NCBI GenBank assembly: GCA_030844565.1
Contig: JAUUNK010000137.1
Coordinates: 1 to 13,139 of the forward strand
Reading direction: 5' to 3'
Source: Bacteroides ovatus
Lineage (GTDB): Bacteria > Bacteroidota > Bacteroidia > Bacteroidales > Bacteroidaceae
Length of the DNA: 13,139 nt
Every line of letters begins with the position of its first letter. Within the stretch, counting starts at the first letter, position 1. This document shows, in pieces, positions 1-7,206 of this stretch. A model generated the notes under the pieces. It saw only the letters and a list, made by a program, of their open reading frames with translations, searched no databases and was not told the DNA's origin. Made by a program: the position numbers and the translations under genes.

Positions 1-407
1 ACATACTCCTTATAAATATCCCGGTCTCCTTTCTCCAGTTTCCGAATCAGATTACTTTTCGGAATCTTGCCATAACCAAGCAGACGATATTCACCCACAT
101 TATAACTCAACACAGAAAGCAACAAGGCATCTTTTCCGAACCTGCCAAAAGTGGTATATCTTTTTAGTAAATCAGCCCTCAGCAGAGAGTCAGCCTGTAT
201 TTCTGTAAGATGGACGGTAAGTTTCTCTCCGGGCAATAATTTATGCCCGTAACCGATATAATCCGGACCCGTATGCCATCCCTCGAATACTTTGATACAA
301 GCAACCGCTTTTTCAAACAACGGATTTTGGGCTATCTGAACAGGATTTCCTGCCCGGATAAAGAAGCTGAACAAAGAAAATACAGCAAAAATCAATGCAT
401 TTTTCAT
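1..407 (-). CDS. Secreted phage-type lysozyme (GH24-like) of the conjugative element, C-terminus cut by window edge
   Basis: Peptidoglycan hydrolase expected to open the cell wall locally for the transfer machinery. I translated it by hand: about 135 codons are visible and the frame is still open at base 1, so the C-terminus is missing. Residues 1-19 look like a signal peptide (MKNALIF... hydrophobic core), fitting a periplasmic enzyme. The active-site region is FEGWH (E42 as the likely general acid) followed by DYIGYGHKLLPGE (49-61), which corresponds to the E...TxGxGH region of T4-type lysozymes, but the spacing is shortened and a tyrosine takes the place of the T4 threonine. SYNVG (101-105) matches the helix that lines the fold. 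The start codon overlaps the stop of the preceding methyltransferase as ATGA, so the two are translationally coupled. Lysozymes of this kind are commonly the last genes of Bacteroides tra operons. The family call is firm; the exact cleavage chemistry is inference. Confidence 0.8.
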   Translation of the reverse strand, partial: MKNALIFAVFSLFSFFIRAGNPVQIAQNPLFEKAVACIKVFEGWHTGPDYIGYGHKLLPGEKLTVHLTEIQADSLLRADLLKRYTTFGRFGKDALLLSVLSYNVGEYRLLGYGKIPKSNLIRKLEKGDRDIYKEY

Positions 408-991
408 AGACCAGTATCAAATTTCAAGTTTAACGAACCGAACTTAATGAAAACAGACATATCCAAATGCATCCGGCTGGGATTATCCTGGCTCGTTTCC
501 AACTCCTCAAACACAATCTGTCCGGGTAACAACTTGTAGCAATAATAACTACTGCCGAATGGGATATTTCCATTCTGATTATACTGAATACGTTTATCAA
601 ACAACAATAATTGAAGTTCCCGGTTCTTGAACAGTCTGCATGGCCCGGAACTGTTCAGCCAGAAATTGGACATCAGCAGTGCGAACGGCTTGCCGAATTG
701 CAGACAGCGTTCAAAGACCCGGACCTTCTCACTAAAAGGAGGATTGGATACTATGATATCCCAGTAATCTGGTTCATAAGTAAAAAAATCTTGTCCGTTC
801 ATAAGATGTGAATACTGTACTTGGAAGCCGGCTTCCTGTAAATGAATTACAAATTCGCTGTGCTGAGTATCGAAAGGACACCAGATAACCTTCCCTTCAG
901 GCAAGTATTTTATTATGGGTAATACTCCGTATCCGGGAGTATATTTCTCGTCATTGCTGTTGAGAAACATTTTTCCTATCCTAGTAGACAT
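404..991 (-). CDS. Small NPPF-motif methyltransferase-like protein (putative N6-adenine methyltransferase)
   Basis: A 195-residue Rossmann-type methyltransferase-like protein. The clearest motif is the catalytic SNPPF at residues 82-86, the (N/D)PP(Y/F) motif of enzymes that methylate exocyclic amines, preceded by DYWDIIV (beta strand 4). The N-terminal YTPGYGVLPIIKYL and VIWCPFDTQHSEF (35-47) stand where the SAM-binding motif I is expected, but the usual glycine-rich FxGxG is absent; W-C-P-F-D is instead the pattern I associate with a small phage and mobile-element methyltransferase group. No target-recognition domain is visible. It begins 16 bp inside traQ and ends in an ATGA overlap with the lysozyme gene, so it is co-transcribed with the tra operon. 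A plausible role is modifying element DNA against host restriction during transfer. RNA methylation is an alternative, and automated pipelines sometimes label such proteins tRNA methyltransferases. The substrate is unknown. Confidence 0.7.
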   Translation of the reverse strand: MSTRIGKMFLNSNDEKYTPGYGVLPIIKYLPEGKVIWCPFDTQHSEFVIHLQEAGFQVQYSHLMNGQDFFTYEPDYWDIIVSNPPFSEKVRVFERCLQFGKPFALLMSNFWLNSSGPCRLFKNRELQLLLFDKRIQYNQNGNIPFGSSYYCYKLLPGQIVFEELETSQDNPSRMHLDMSVFIKFGSLNLKFDTGL

Positions 992-1443
992 CTGCTTTCC
1001 TTTGTTACATTTTCCTCCTTATCTTTACTGTTGAATGAGAAGCTGAGGGAGGAAAGTCCACCCCAATTATTCTCAAAGTACAAGTCGATAGTCTGTGCCT
1101 CATCCGCACTTTTAGAAGTGTAATACAGGCGGAACTTCTTTTCACTTATCAAGTAACGGTCATTCGGCTTTAGTACTGTCCCATCTTCTGTTTTCAACAG
1201 GCCGGAACCGTCTGGCTGAAAATAACGCAGCGTATAGAGCGTCCCGGTAAAAGTGCCTTCCTCTTTGATTTCCAAACGGATTTCCACCGTCTCACCATTT
1301 TTAACCTTGTCCGCTACCGGCATCGACTCTACCGTAAAGGGATATTCTTGCTGGACATCCAAGTCACCACTACAAGAAGTAAGACAAAAAAAGATGATTG
1401 TCATGCAGCAAGCAATCATTAAAAAATAGGGTATCTCTCTCAT
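976..1443 (-). CDS. traQ: Conjugative transposon protein TraQ (DUF3872 lipoprotein)
   Basis: A 155-residue lipoprotein of the Bacteroides conjugative-transposon TraQ/DUF3872 family. The N-terminus has a long hydrophobic stretch (about residues 6-22) ending in the lipobox LTSC, so Cys24 should be lipidated. The mature part has alternating strand-like segments, with VEIRLEIKEEGTF, LYTLRYFQPDG, KFRLYYTS and IDLYFENNWG, which suggest a beta-sandwich envelope domain. Its molecular role in transfer is not established. It lies 19 bp downstream of traO and its end overlaps the methyltransferase gene. In the CTnDOT gene order a primase-like traP normally separates traO from traQ; that gene is absent here. 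The identification rests on position, length and the characteristic sequence pattern. Confidence 0.8.
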   Translation of the reverse strand: MREIPYFLMIACCMTIIFFCLTSCSGDLDVQQEYPFTVESMPVADKVKNGETVEIRLEIKEEGTFTGTLYTLRYFQPDGSGLLKTEDGTVLKPNDRYLISEKKFRLYYTSKSADEAQTIDLYFENNWGGLSSLSFSFNSKDKEENVTKESRCLLG

Positions 1444-1462
1444 TTTCGTATGGATTTAGTCG

Positions 1463-2050
1463 TTATAGAATATATTTCAGCCCCAGACCGTACTGGGTAT
1501 GGAAATGATTTGCGGCGCTCCCCCAAAGGATGCGTTCGCGCAAGCGCAACACCACAGCTACTTTGTCTGAAAGATAAGTTTCCGCTTCCAGTGTCATCGC
1601 GCCGCCATAAATGAACGATTCATATTTGTGTAAGGCACCGCCATCGGAAAGTAGTTTTTTTCCACCGTTCACACTTTCATAGCCCATTATCCCGGACACG
1701 CCGAAATTGAGGAAAATATTTTTCCGCGGACCGGAAAAGAAGTTATAGTAATAACCGGTTTCCACCGTGTACTGTCCCAAAGGGATGCGCGTGCTGCGGT
1801 AGGGAGAGTAGCGTTGTAGAATTTCAGCGCCAAATACCCATTTATTTCCTCCTTTGACGTAGGAAGAAAGGGCAAGTCCGAAGACAAATCCCGCATCATT
1901 GCGGTTCGCTTTGCTGTAAAAACCATCCGCCATCTCTGCCGTAAACTGTAGGCTTTTCATGCCAGGCAAGTTGCGTTGAGCCATTGCCTGCCCCATAAAA
2001 AGGGCAAGCATGGCAACAAATAGTAACAATGTTTTTCCGGATGCTTTCAT
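1463..2050 (-). CDS. traO: Conjugal transfer protein TraO, outer-membrane component
   Basis: A 195-residue protein with a clear signal peptide (residues 1-24, cleavage near QAMA-Q). The mature part is a run of amphipathic strands rich in aromatic residues and glycines (GFVFGLALSSYV, WVFGAEIL, TVETGYYYNFF, IFLNFGVSGIMGY, GLGLKYIL), typical of a small outer-membrane beta-barrel. This fits TraO of Bacteroides conjugative transposons, thought to contribute to the outer-membrane part of the transfer channel. The start codon overlaps the traN stop as ATGA, which indicates coupled translation. The last residues (Y-I-L) resemble a barrel C-terminus. TraO is confident from context and pattern; its detailed role is inferred. 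Confidence 0.88.
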   Translation of the reverse strand: MKASGKTLLLFVAMLALFMGQAMAQRNLPGMKSLQFTAEMADGFYSKANRNDAGFVFGLALSSYVKGGNKWVFGAEILQRYSPYRSTRIPLGQYTVETGYYYNFFSGPRKNIFLNFGVSGIMGYESVNGGKKLLSDGGALHKYESFIYGGAMTLEAETYLSDKVAVVLRLRERILWGSAANHFHTQYGLGLKYIL

Positions 2051-2964
2051 CTTACTTTCAACTCATTAATGGTTTCGGCACGCACAAGGTCCTCGTTATC
2101 CACCTCAAAGGTCTGGTGGCGGCCACCCTGCTTTTCATACATTTCCACCACTAATTTCTTGTCTTCGGGTATCGTAAACTTGGGCAAAGCGAATACCGTG
2201 CATTCGGAATCTTTTCCGTTTATGCGCGTCACATAATTATAGGCACGCAGCGGATAAATCACTTGCTCCTGCATCGCGGTGCGTTTCATGATTTTTTTGT
2301 CAACGATCTTATAAGTCACAAAATCCACATCAAAGGGCACGTTCGTTTCATTCCTTACCTGCGTATGGAAATATAGCAGGTCATTGTGTGCATAAAGCCC
2401 TTTGAGCAGGAACTGTATCCCGAAACGTTTGCAGCCGATGTGTTTGACGCGTCGCTTGTCCTGCTTATGTACCGATTTCATAATCAAATGTACCAAGCGC
2501 GGGGACTCGTTACCTAATTCTTGCAAGTAGATTTCCATTGCGTTATTCGGTCGGTTGACCGTTTCCCCGTCATGAATAAAGTCGCACATTTCCACATTCA
2601 ATAGTAATGGTTCGTCTGCATACTTGACATTGAAGGTGTAAAAGTTTCCATCTTCCGTAATGACGCTCATATTTGTTTCCTCATGGAAATGCTTTTTAGC
2701 CGCTTTCACGCGGATAACATTTTCCGCAGCATCCGCTTTCCCGGCAATCAGGTTGGTAGAGCCGAGGTCCACATACTTGATGGGGGACGGAAAGATAATA
2801 TGTACCGTCTTATCATAAGTGATTTCCAACCCATGCGGAGGAATCATTTGGCTGAAACCAATTTTACGGCTCAGACCTTCAAAATAATCTCCGCTACTCT
2901 GCTGCGCACTGGCAGCTACCACGCCCATTACAAAGGCAAAAAACATCATCAGAATCTTCTTCAT
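2047..2964 (-). CDS. traN: Conjugative transposon protein TraN (VirB9-like, DUF4138)
   Basis: A 305-residue periplasmic/outer-membrane core protein. Residues 1-20 are a signal peptide ending ASA-QQ. The N-terminal domain holds the hallmark TraN pattern: TVHIIFPSPIKYVDLGS (about 52-68), then NVIRVKA, ETNMSVIT and FYTFNVKYAD, which is the VirB9/TrbG-like fold. The C-terminal half has CKRFGIQFLLKGLYAHNDLLYF, LRAYNYV and the KKLVVEMYEKQGGR segment that closes the family. VirB9-type proteins form part of the outer-membrane core complex with the VirB10-like TraM, encoded just upstream. The length is normal for the family. The gene follows traM after 40 bp and its stop overlaps the traO start by 4 bp. 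Confidence 0.93.
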   Translation of the reverse strand: MKKILMMFFAFVMGVVAASAQQSSGDYFEGLSRKIGFSQMIPPHGLEITYDKTVHIIFPSPIKYVDLGSTNLIAGKADAAENVIRVKAAKKHFHEETNMSVITEDGNFYTFNVKYADEPLLLNVEMCDFIHDGETVNRPNNAMEIYLQELGNESPRLVHLIMKSVHKQDKRRVKHIGCKRFGIQFLLKGLYAHNDLLYFHTQVRNETNVPFDVDFVTYKIVDKKIMKRTAMQEQVIYPLRAYNYVTRINGKDSECTVFALPKFTIPEDKKLVVEMYEKQGGRHQTFEVDNEDLVRAETINELKVR

Positions 2965-3004
2965 GTCCGATTGTTGAATGATTGGTTAATAATTGATTTT
3001 CTTT

Positions 3005-4291
3005 TCATTGCTCCGGTGAGTACAGTAGTAGCCTGTGCCCTGCTTTTAACGTAATTTTCACCGCCCGCATTTTCTTGGATATATACCCAGATACACCCTG
3101 TATCACACCTTTTCCAAGGTCCGAAACAATCTGTGCCCCGGCATCCGTAGAAATATTGATGCTGCTGTTCATCGAAGTTCCCATGCCCGCGGCTATCTCC
3201 CTCGCCGCATCATATTCCATCGAATTCGGGATGAGAATGCCCCGCTGCCCGTCCGCGTCATATACCTCCAGTTCCACCGGAATGACCGAGCCTTTATACT
3301 CCACGGCATTGATGACAATATCCAGCCGCTCGCCCTGTATGCGGGTCCCGCCTACCAAAACCGTACCCTTGGGGATGAAGCGGTCATCGACCACCATCGG
3401 TTCCAGCAGACGCAAGCGGAGTGCCTGGCCATCCGATACGGTCTGTGTGCCGTGCACGCAAGCCGGAATGGTGTTCCTGTCGGAAACAAGCGTTTTTCTC
3501 ACCGGGGTATTGAATCCCCGGTTTCTTTCACCCGTGAATCCGGAGATGAATTCCTCGTCGCTCATGGGTTGCGCTAAGGAGGAAACGACCTGCTGTTGCA
3601 TCTGCTTTACCGGTTTTACCGCCGTACGTTTCCGTTCTTCTTTTACGGGGGAAATCGCAGCCGGCTGCTTCCCATTATACTTGGCTGCCAATTCATAGGA
3701 TTTTTCCATCAAAGCCAGCTTTTCCTCCATCGTGTTTTCCTGCGGCTGTTTTTGCCGTTCACGTTCCAACTCTTCAACGCGCCGGAGCAATTCTTCCTTT
3801 TCAGAATTGTTTGTGCGGGAGTAGAAATTATCCAGTGTATGGTTCATGTTGCGGTAGGCATTGGCGGAAGAACGAGCCGGACTGGAAGAACCGGAGAGCG
3901 ATTCGTTTTCCGGCTGTACCGGCAACTCCGCCATCCTTTCGGGCAGATGTATTGTATCTTTCTCCGCAGCGTTAAACAGCGAAGCCATTTCTTGAAATGT
4001 TCCCCTGCGCTGTCTTTCTTTTTTCGCCAGCTCCTCCCGTTCGTAGGCGTTCATCTTGTTTCCCTCTATCTGTTGCTCCCCAGGAGAAGGGATTTCCGTA
4101 TTGAATCCTTTGCCTTTCGCTTCTTCCGCCCTGTCCTTCTCAGAAGGAGAATAAATCAACCATATACAGCCCAAAAAGAACAGGCACATGACCGGATAGA
4201 TTACACATTTAGCGCGTTTACGCTTCTCTTCCGGTGTCAGGGCTTTATCAAGCCACAAGCCTAACCGTGTCTTGATTTTATGGATGTCCAT
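3005..4291 (-). CDS. traM: Conjugative transposon protein TraM (VirB10-like)
   Basis: A 428-residue VirB10-type protein spanning the envelope. It has a short cytoplasmic N-terminus (1-28), a single membrane segment (about 29-47, VIYPVMCLFFLGCIWLIY) and a long low-complexity periplasmic linker with a charged helical or coiled-coil stretch near 160-205 (EELLRRVEELERERQ). The C-terminal domain (about 275-428) shows the family pattern IPACVHGTQTVSDGQ, LRLLEPM, PKGTVLVGGTRIQGERLDI and PVELEVYDADGQRGI, then a conserved AAREIAAGMG region and an ending in KAGHRLLLY. In type IV systems this protein links inner-membrane energy to the outer-membrane core. Its start lies 14 bp inside traL and traN follows after 40 bp. 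The length is ordinary for the family. Confidence 0.93.
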   Translation of the reverse strand: MDIHKIKTRLGLWLDKALTPEEKRKRAKCVIYPVMCLFFLGCIWLIYSPSEKDRAEEAKGKGFNTEIPSPGEQQIEGNKMNAYEREELAKKERQRRGTFQEMASLFNAAEKDTIHLPERMAELPVQPENESLSGSSSPARSSANAYRNMNHTLDNFYSRTNNSEKEELLRRVEELERERQKQPQENTMEEKLALMEKSYELAAKYNGKQPAAISPVKEERKRTAVKPVKQMQQQVVSSLAQPMSDEEFISGFTGERNRGFNTPVRKTLVSDRNTIPACVHGTQTVSDGQALRLRLLEPMVVDDRFIPKGTVLVGGTRIQGERLDIVINAVEYKGSVIPVELEVYDADGQRGILIPNSMEYDAAREIAAGMGTSMNSSINISTDAGAQIVSDLGKGVIQGVSGYISKKMRAVKITLKAGHRLLLYSPEQ

Positions 4292-4550
4292 AATCGTAAT
4301 AATCCTTAAAGTGAATAATGGTGTCTTTCTTTAATCTCATATCCAGCGGACGGATGTGTTCTATCTCCAAGCCTCCACCCGATGTACCAAAGTCACAAAG
4401 TGAGGCGGTAATCACATAGAGGCAGCTTGTCAGGAAGAGGACAAACGCCGTGGCAATGAATACTACCCGTTGTTTCTTTGTCAGTTTCCGGCAGTACCAC
4501 TGAAGGCGGCTGTCCGCCCGTTTCCAATGATTCTTTCTTCTTTTCCTCGT
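4278..4550 (-). CDS. traL: Conjugative transposon protein TraL (DUF3989-like), apparently lacking a canonical start codon
   Basis: A 90-codon open frame between traK and traM that I found by hand translation. It opens with ACG directly after an in-frame TGA and contains no ATG, GTG or TTG until deep inside the membrane segment. The product has a basic N-terminus (RKRRKNHWKR), then ADSRLQWYCRKLTKKQR, one transmembrane helix (about 29-47, VVFIATAFVLFLTSCLYVI), and a tail with LEIEHIRPLDMRLKKD ending DYGHP. This architecture and position are those of TraL, a small single-pass inner-membrane protein of the mating apparatus. Position 4549 being G rather than A on the plus strand makes the expected ATG an ACG. 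The same base would have supplied the traK stop in an ATGA overlap. It may be translated weakly from ACG, or not at all. The 3' end overlaps traM by 14 bp. Confidence 0.75.
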   Translation of the reverse strand, partial: TRKRRKNHWKRADSRLQWYCRKLTKKQRVVFIATAFVLFLTSCLYVITASLCDFGTSGGGLEIEHIRPLDMRLKKDTIIHFKDYYDYGHP

Positions 4551-5167
4551 TCAATGCTTCTTAAATCCTTGTTTTCCAAAATCCTAAAATGCTCGATGAT
4601 AAACCCGTTGGGATTGTCGTCGGAGCGTCCCGCGTTCTGTAACTGGCAGGTGGCTAAGAGACTCCGCTCCGTCACATTGCTTTCACGGATAATCATCTGC
4701 CGGGCATATGTCTTCGCCTTGTAGGGATAGCTGGTAAAATCACAGACCACACTATCCACCTGTACCACCTGGTTGATGTTGCCCGAAATCAAACGGTTGT
4801 AATACCCTTTCTCGGCAAAATCCACATAATAGTGGTAAGCGCTCTTGTCGGCCAGTTGGAGGGCACGGTTAATATTGTGCTCGATGGCATCTTTCTGAGG
4901 AGAGAGACTGAAAAAAAGTTCATGAAACCTCCTTACATGTTCCCTCGCTTCCGCCGGGCGGTTTTGTGAGAGGTCTTGGGAAAGGGCAAGCATCAGGCTC
5001 TTGCCCCCGTCCAGTACATAGATCTTTTGCCGCTGCTTTTCTGCAAAGCTGTAGGAGTTCCATAACGCATAGCCGGTGACTAGCGTACAGCAACAGACAA
5101 AGGTTACCAACATCAGGCGGATGCGCTTGAAACTGCTTTCGATATTGGTTAATGACTTGAATTCCAT
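4481..5167 (-). CDS. traK: Conjugative transposon protein TraK (VirB8-like), read through into a 22-residue extension
   Basis: An inner-membrane protein with a short cytoplasmic start (MEFKSLTNIESSFKRIR), one transmembrane helix (about 18-36, LMLVTFVCCCTLVTGYAL) and a periplasmic domain. That arrangement matches TraK of Bacteroides elements and VirB8/TrbF in other type IV systems, an assembly factor of the channel. Family signatures include FAEKQRQKIYVLDGGKSL and, near the end, NPNGFIIEHFRILENKDLR. The frame is 228 codons, but the conserved part ends at about residue 206 (SIE). The remaining 22 residues (RGKEERIIGNGRTA...) are simply the traL 5' region read in another frame. A one-base change at 4549 would put a TGA after residue 206 and give a normal-length TraK. 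The gene follows traJ after 21 bp. Confidence 0.9.
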   Translation of the reverse strand: MEFKSLTNIESSFKRIRLMLVTFVCCCTLVTGYALWNSYSFAEKQRQKIYVLDGGKSLMLALSQDLSQNRPAEAREHVRRFHELFFSLSPQKDAIEHNINRALQLADKSAYHYYVDFAEKGYYNRLISGNINQVVQVDSVVCDFTSYPYKAKTYARQMIIRESNVTERSLLATCQLQNAGRSDDNPNGFIIEHFRILENKDLRSIERGKEERIIGNGRTAAFSGTAGN

Positions 5168-5188
5168 AAATGAATTGTTTTTGAATGT

Positions 5189-6202
5189 TTATTTTCCACG
5201 TATTCGTCCTCCGATATTGCCCAATACCGAACCGGCAACACCAGCAGCGAAACCTCCGGCTTTCGTAGCCGTGCGGTTCAGGTTGCGGGAATAATTCCCG
5301 GCTCCTCCGGCCTGCACGATCCAACCGGCGACTGTAGGCACAGTAAAGTACCCGATGATGCCTATAAGCATAAAAATAATGTATACGCTGTTGGAACTGT
5401 CCAACGAATAATCGGCGTTGTTCTGCAATTCCACAATGTCCTTTTGGAGCATCAGTACCTGTATTTTGGCAAGCATGGAACTGAACAGGTCGCTGACCGG
5501 AAGCCACATATAGACGGATATGTATCTGGTGAACCATTGGCTCAGTGTGGATTGGAAACCGTCCCATACCGAGATGGCGAAGGCTATCGGTCCTAATACA
5601 GAAAGGACTATCAGAAAAAAGGTCCTTACCGTATCTATCAAAAGGGAAGCAGCTGCGAAAAGCAGTTCCAGCAGGCTACGAAAAGCGTCCCGGATGCTCT
5701 TTTCCAACTTGTACATGCCCACTTCCGCATACATTTTCACCCGTTCGGCACCGTCGAGAAGTGACCAGCCGAGTTCGTCCAATTGTCTGTCAAACTCCTC
5801 GTCACTGACGAGATAGGCGGTTTCTGGATTGCGCATCATAGCCTCTTTCTCCAGCTTGTCTTTTTGCTCACGGTATTGTTGTATGTCGAGTGTCTGCCCT
5901 TCAAGCATTTTGTGCGTACCCTGTACAATGGGACCAAGAATGCTGTTCATGGTTCCCAGGACCAAGGTCGGAAATAGCAGGATGCAGATGCCCAAAGCAA
6001 AGGGGCGCAATAGCGGATAGACGTCTACCGGTTCCGCCCTTGCCAGTGACTGCCAGACACGGACAGCGACGTAAAACAGGGCGCCCAACCCGGCAATGCC
6101 TTTACTCACATCCAGCATATCTTCACATAATGGCATCATCTGCTCATACAGGGTTTCCAATATTGTATGGAGGTTCGCAAAATCTATTGACAACAGCATC
6201 AT
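5189..6202 (-). CDS. traJ: Conjugative transposon protein TraJ (polytopic inner-membrane, VirB6/TrbL-like)
   Basis: A 337-residue polytopic membrane protein, the presumed inner-membrane channel component. Hydrophobic segments lie near residues 34-50 (AGLGALFYVAVRVW), 64-86 (LRPFALGICILLFPTLVLG), 186-213 (TVRTFFLIVLSVLGPIAFAI) and 272-297 (VYIIFMLIGIIGYFTVPTVA). A charged loop separates the second and third. The GPIAF...W..F...W..RYI.VY.W.P pattern (about 206-237) and the final GGAGNYSRNLNRTA...GGFAAG segment are typical of TraJ. The first ATG (6202) is 3 bp after the traI stop, and a second ATG follows immediately, so the start is uncertain by one codon. traK follows after 21 bp. Confidence 0.92.
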   Translation of the reverse strand: MMLLSIDFANLHTILETLYEQMMPLCEDMLDVSKGIAGLGALFYVAVRVWQSLARAEPVDVYPLLRPFALGICILLFPTLVLGTMNSILGPIVQGTHKMLEGQTLDIQQYREQKDKLEKEAMMRNPETAYLVSDEEFDRQLDELGWSLLDGAERVKMYAEVGMYKLEKSIRDAFRSLLELLFAAASLLIDTVRTFFLIVLSVLGPIAFAISVWDGFQSTLSQWFTRYISVYMWLPVSDLFSSMLAKIQVLMLQKDIVELQNNADYSLDSSNSVYIIFMLIGIIGYFTVPTVAGWIVQAGGAGNYSRNLNRTATKAGGFAAGVAGSVLGNIGGRIRGK

Positions 6203-6205
6203 AGG

Positions 6206-6835
6206 TTACCAGTATTTAGCGTTTTCATTTCCATACAATCCCATTATCCGGTCCAAGTCGTTCTTCTTTTTGGCGCGCAGATAGCTTACGGCAATATTCT
6301 TATTCGTATAATAACTGACCAGATTCCGGTAACGGCGCATTTCACGGTAACATTCATCTACTATGTCCATGCGGTCCTTGTCCGTCATCGAGAGCGTGCT
6401 CACGTTGATGACTTGTTTCAAATCCTGCAATACTCCGTTACTTTCCTCCAACAACTTCGTATAGCCAAAAGCAATGGCATCCAGTTCCTTAGGAGAAAAA
6501 TTTTCATCCTTCATCATCTTGCCAAAATTGGTAACATAGATTTCAGACACGTCGCCTACCATCAGGATGATTTCACGCACCTTGCGGGCATCCTTCACCA
6601 AGTTGTTCACCGACTTGAGCGCATCATAATAGCGCTTTGCCTGTTCGTAGATCTTCACCGTCTCGGCAAAACTCTCGGCTGTATTTACCGCTGTCTTAGA
6701 GGTATGCGCAATGTTGTTGGACATATTGATAATGCTCTGCGCCAAATTTCCGGGGTCTGTAACTACCCACTGGGCGTTTGCCTGTGTGAGTGTCAAAACA
6801 AGGAGAAAGCCTAGAAAAATTATCTTTTTTCTCAT
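6206..6835 (-). CDS. traI: Conjugative transposon protein TraI (DUF4141, VirB5/TrbJ-like)
   Basis: A 209-residue secreted protein. The signal peptide is residues 1-21 (cleavage near ANA-Q). The mature protein begins with the family pattern WVVTDPGNLAQSIINMSNNI and continues as a helical, coiled-coil-prone domain (ETVKIYEQAKRYYDALKSVNNLVKDA, then helices around 100-190). It ends with a conserved SYLRAKKKNDLDRIMGLYG tail. By domain pattern it corresponds to TrbJ/VirB5 proteins, which help assemble the pilus or channel in the periplasm. It follows the small lipoprotein gene after 11 bp and precedes traJ by 3 bp. This TraI is not the F-plasmid relaxase of the same name. Confidence 0.92.
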   Translation of the reverse strand: MRKKIIFLGFLLVLTLTQANAQWVVTDPGNLAQSIINMSNNIAHTSKTAVNTAESFAETVKIYEQAKRYYDALKSVNNLVKDARKVREIILMVGDVSEIYVTNFGKMMKDENFSPKELDAIAFGYTKLLEESNGVLQDLKQVINVSTLSMTDKDRMDIVDECYREMRRYRNLVSYYTNKNIAVSYLRAKKKNDLDRIMGLYGNENAKYW

Positions 6836-6846
6836 ATTTCCAGTTT

Positions 6847-7206
6847 TTAATGTTTGTTGTCCTTACGTACATAATCCCCATGCGGTGAAAATGTAAGCAC
6901 ATCGGTAGCCTCATTGTAGGACACGTCAATGCGATATCCGGTATTGATAAAAAGGTTACCGTTCTCTTCCACCAATAAATAAGTCTGAGGTTTCAGACGC
7001 CGTGTTTTCCCGCTACGGGAGAAAACCGTTACCTTATAAGCTTCGCCCTCCTTGTAGACCAGCACGTCCGGTTTGCCTTCCACGCTGACCCAAGAACCGC
7101 AAAGCAGGTTGCAATCCGTCATCTTCTTGTCCGAACAGCTTTGCAATGCCAGTGAAGCCAAGCCAATCAGACAGGTTGCTAATTTCACAAGTTGCATGTT
7201 TCTCAT
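6847..7206 (-). CDS. Small conjugation lipoprotein at the traH position (DUF3876-like)
   Basis: A 119-residue protein. I chose the start at 7206 because that ATG overlaps the traG stop as ATGA; the upstream continuation of the frame is a shadow of traG. A second ATG three codons later is also possible. Residues 7-20 are hydrophobic and are followed by the lipobox LQSC, so Cys24 should be lipidated. The mature region has LCGSWVSVEGKPDVLVYKEG, then LKPQTYLLVEENGNLF and YNEATDVLTFSPHGDYVR, a small beta-rich domain resembling the DUF3876 proteins found between traG and traI in Bacteroides elements. In CTnDOT numbering this slot would be traH, but I am not certain the symbol is used for this family. 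Its function is unknown; an envelope accessory role is inferred from context. Confidence 0.78.
   Translation of the reverse strand: MRNMQLVKLATCLIGLASLALQSCSDKKMTDCNLLCGSWVSVEGKPDVLVYKEGEAYKVTVFSRSGKTRRLKPQTYLLVEENGNLFINTGYRIDVSYNEATDVLTFSPHGDYVRKDNKH

Noticed and set aside
3596..4264. Plus-strand open frame of 222 codons antisense to traM
   Set aside because: It is a shadow of the traM linker; its Phe/Arg-rich composition reflects the complement of Glu/Lys codons.
4920..5567. Minus-strand open frame of 215 codons across the traJ/traK boundary
   Set aside because: It covers two well-supported tra genes in another frame and has no recognisable features.
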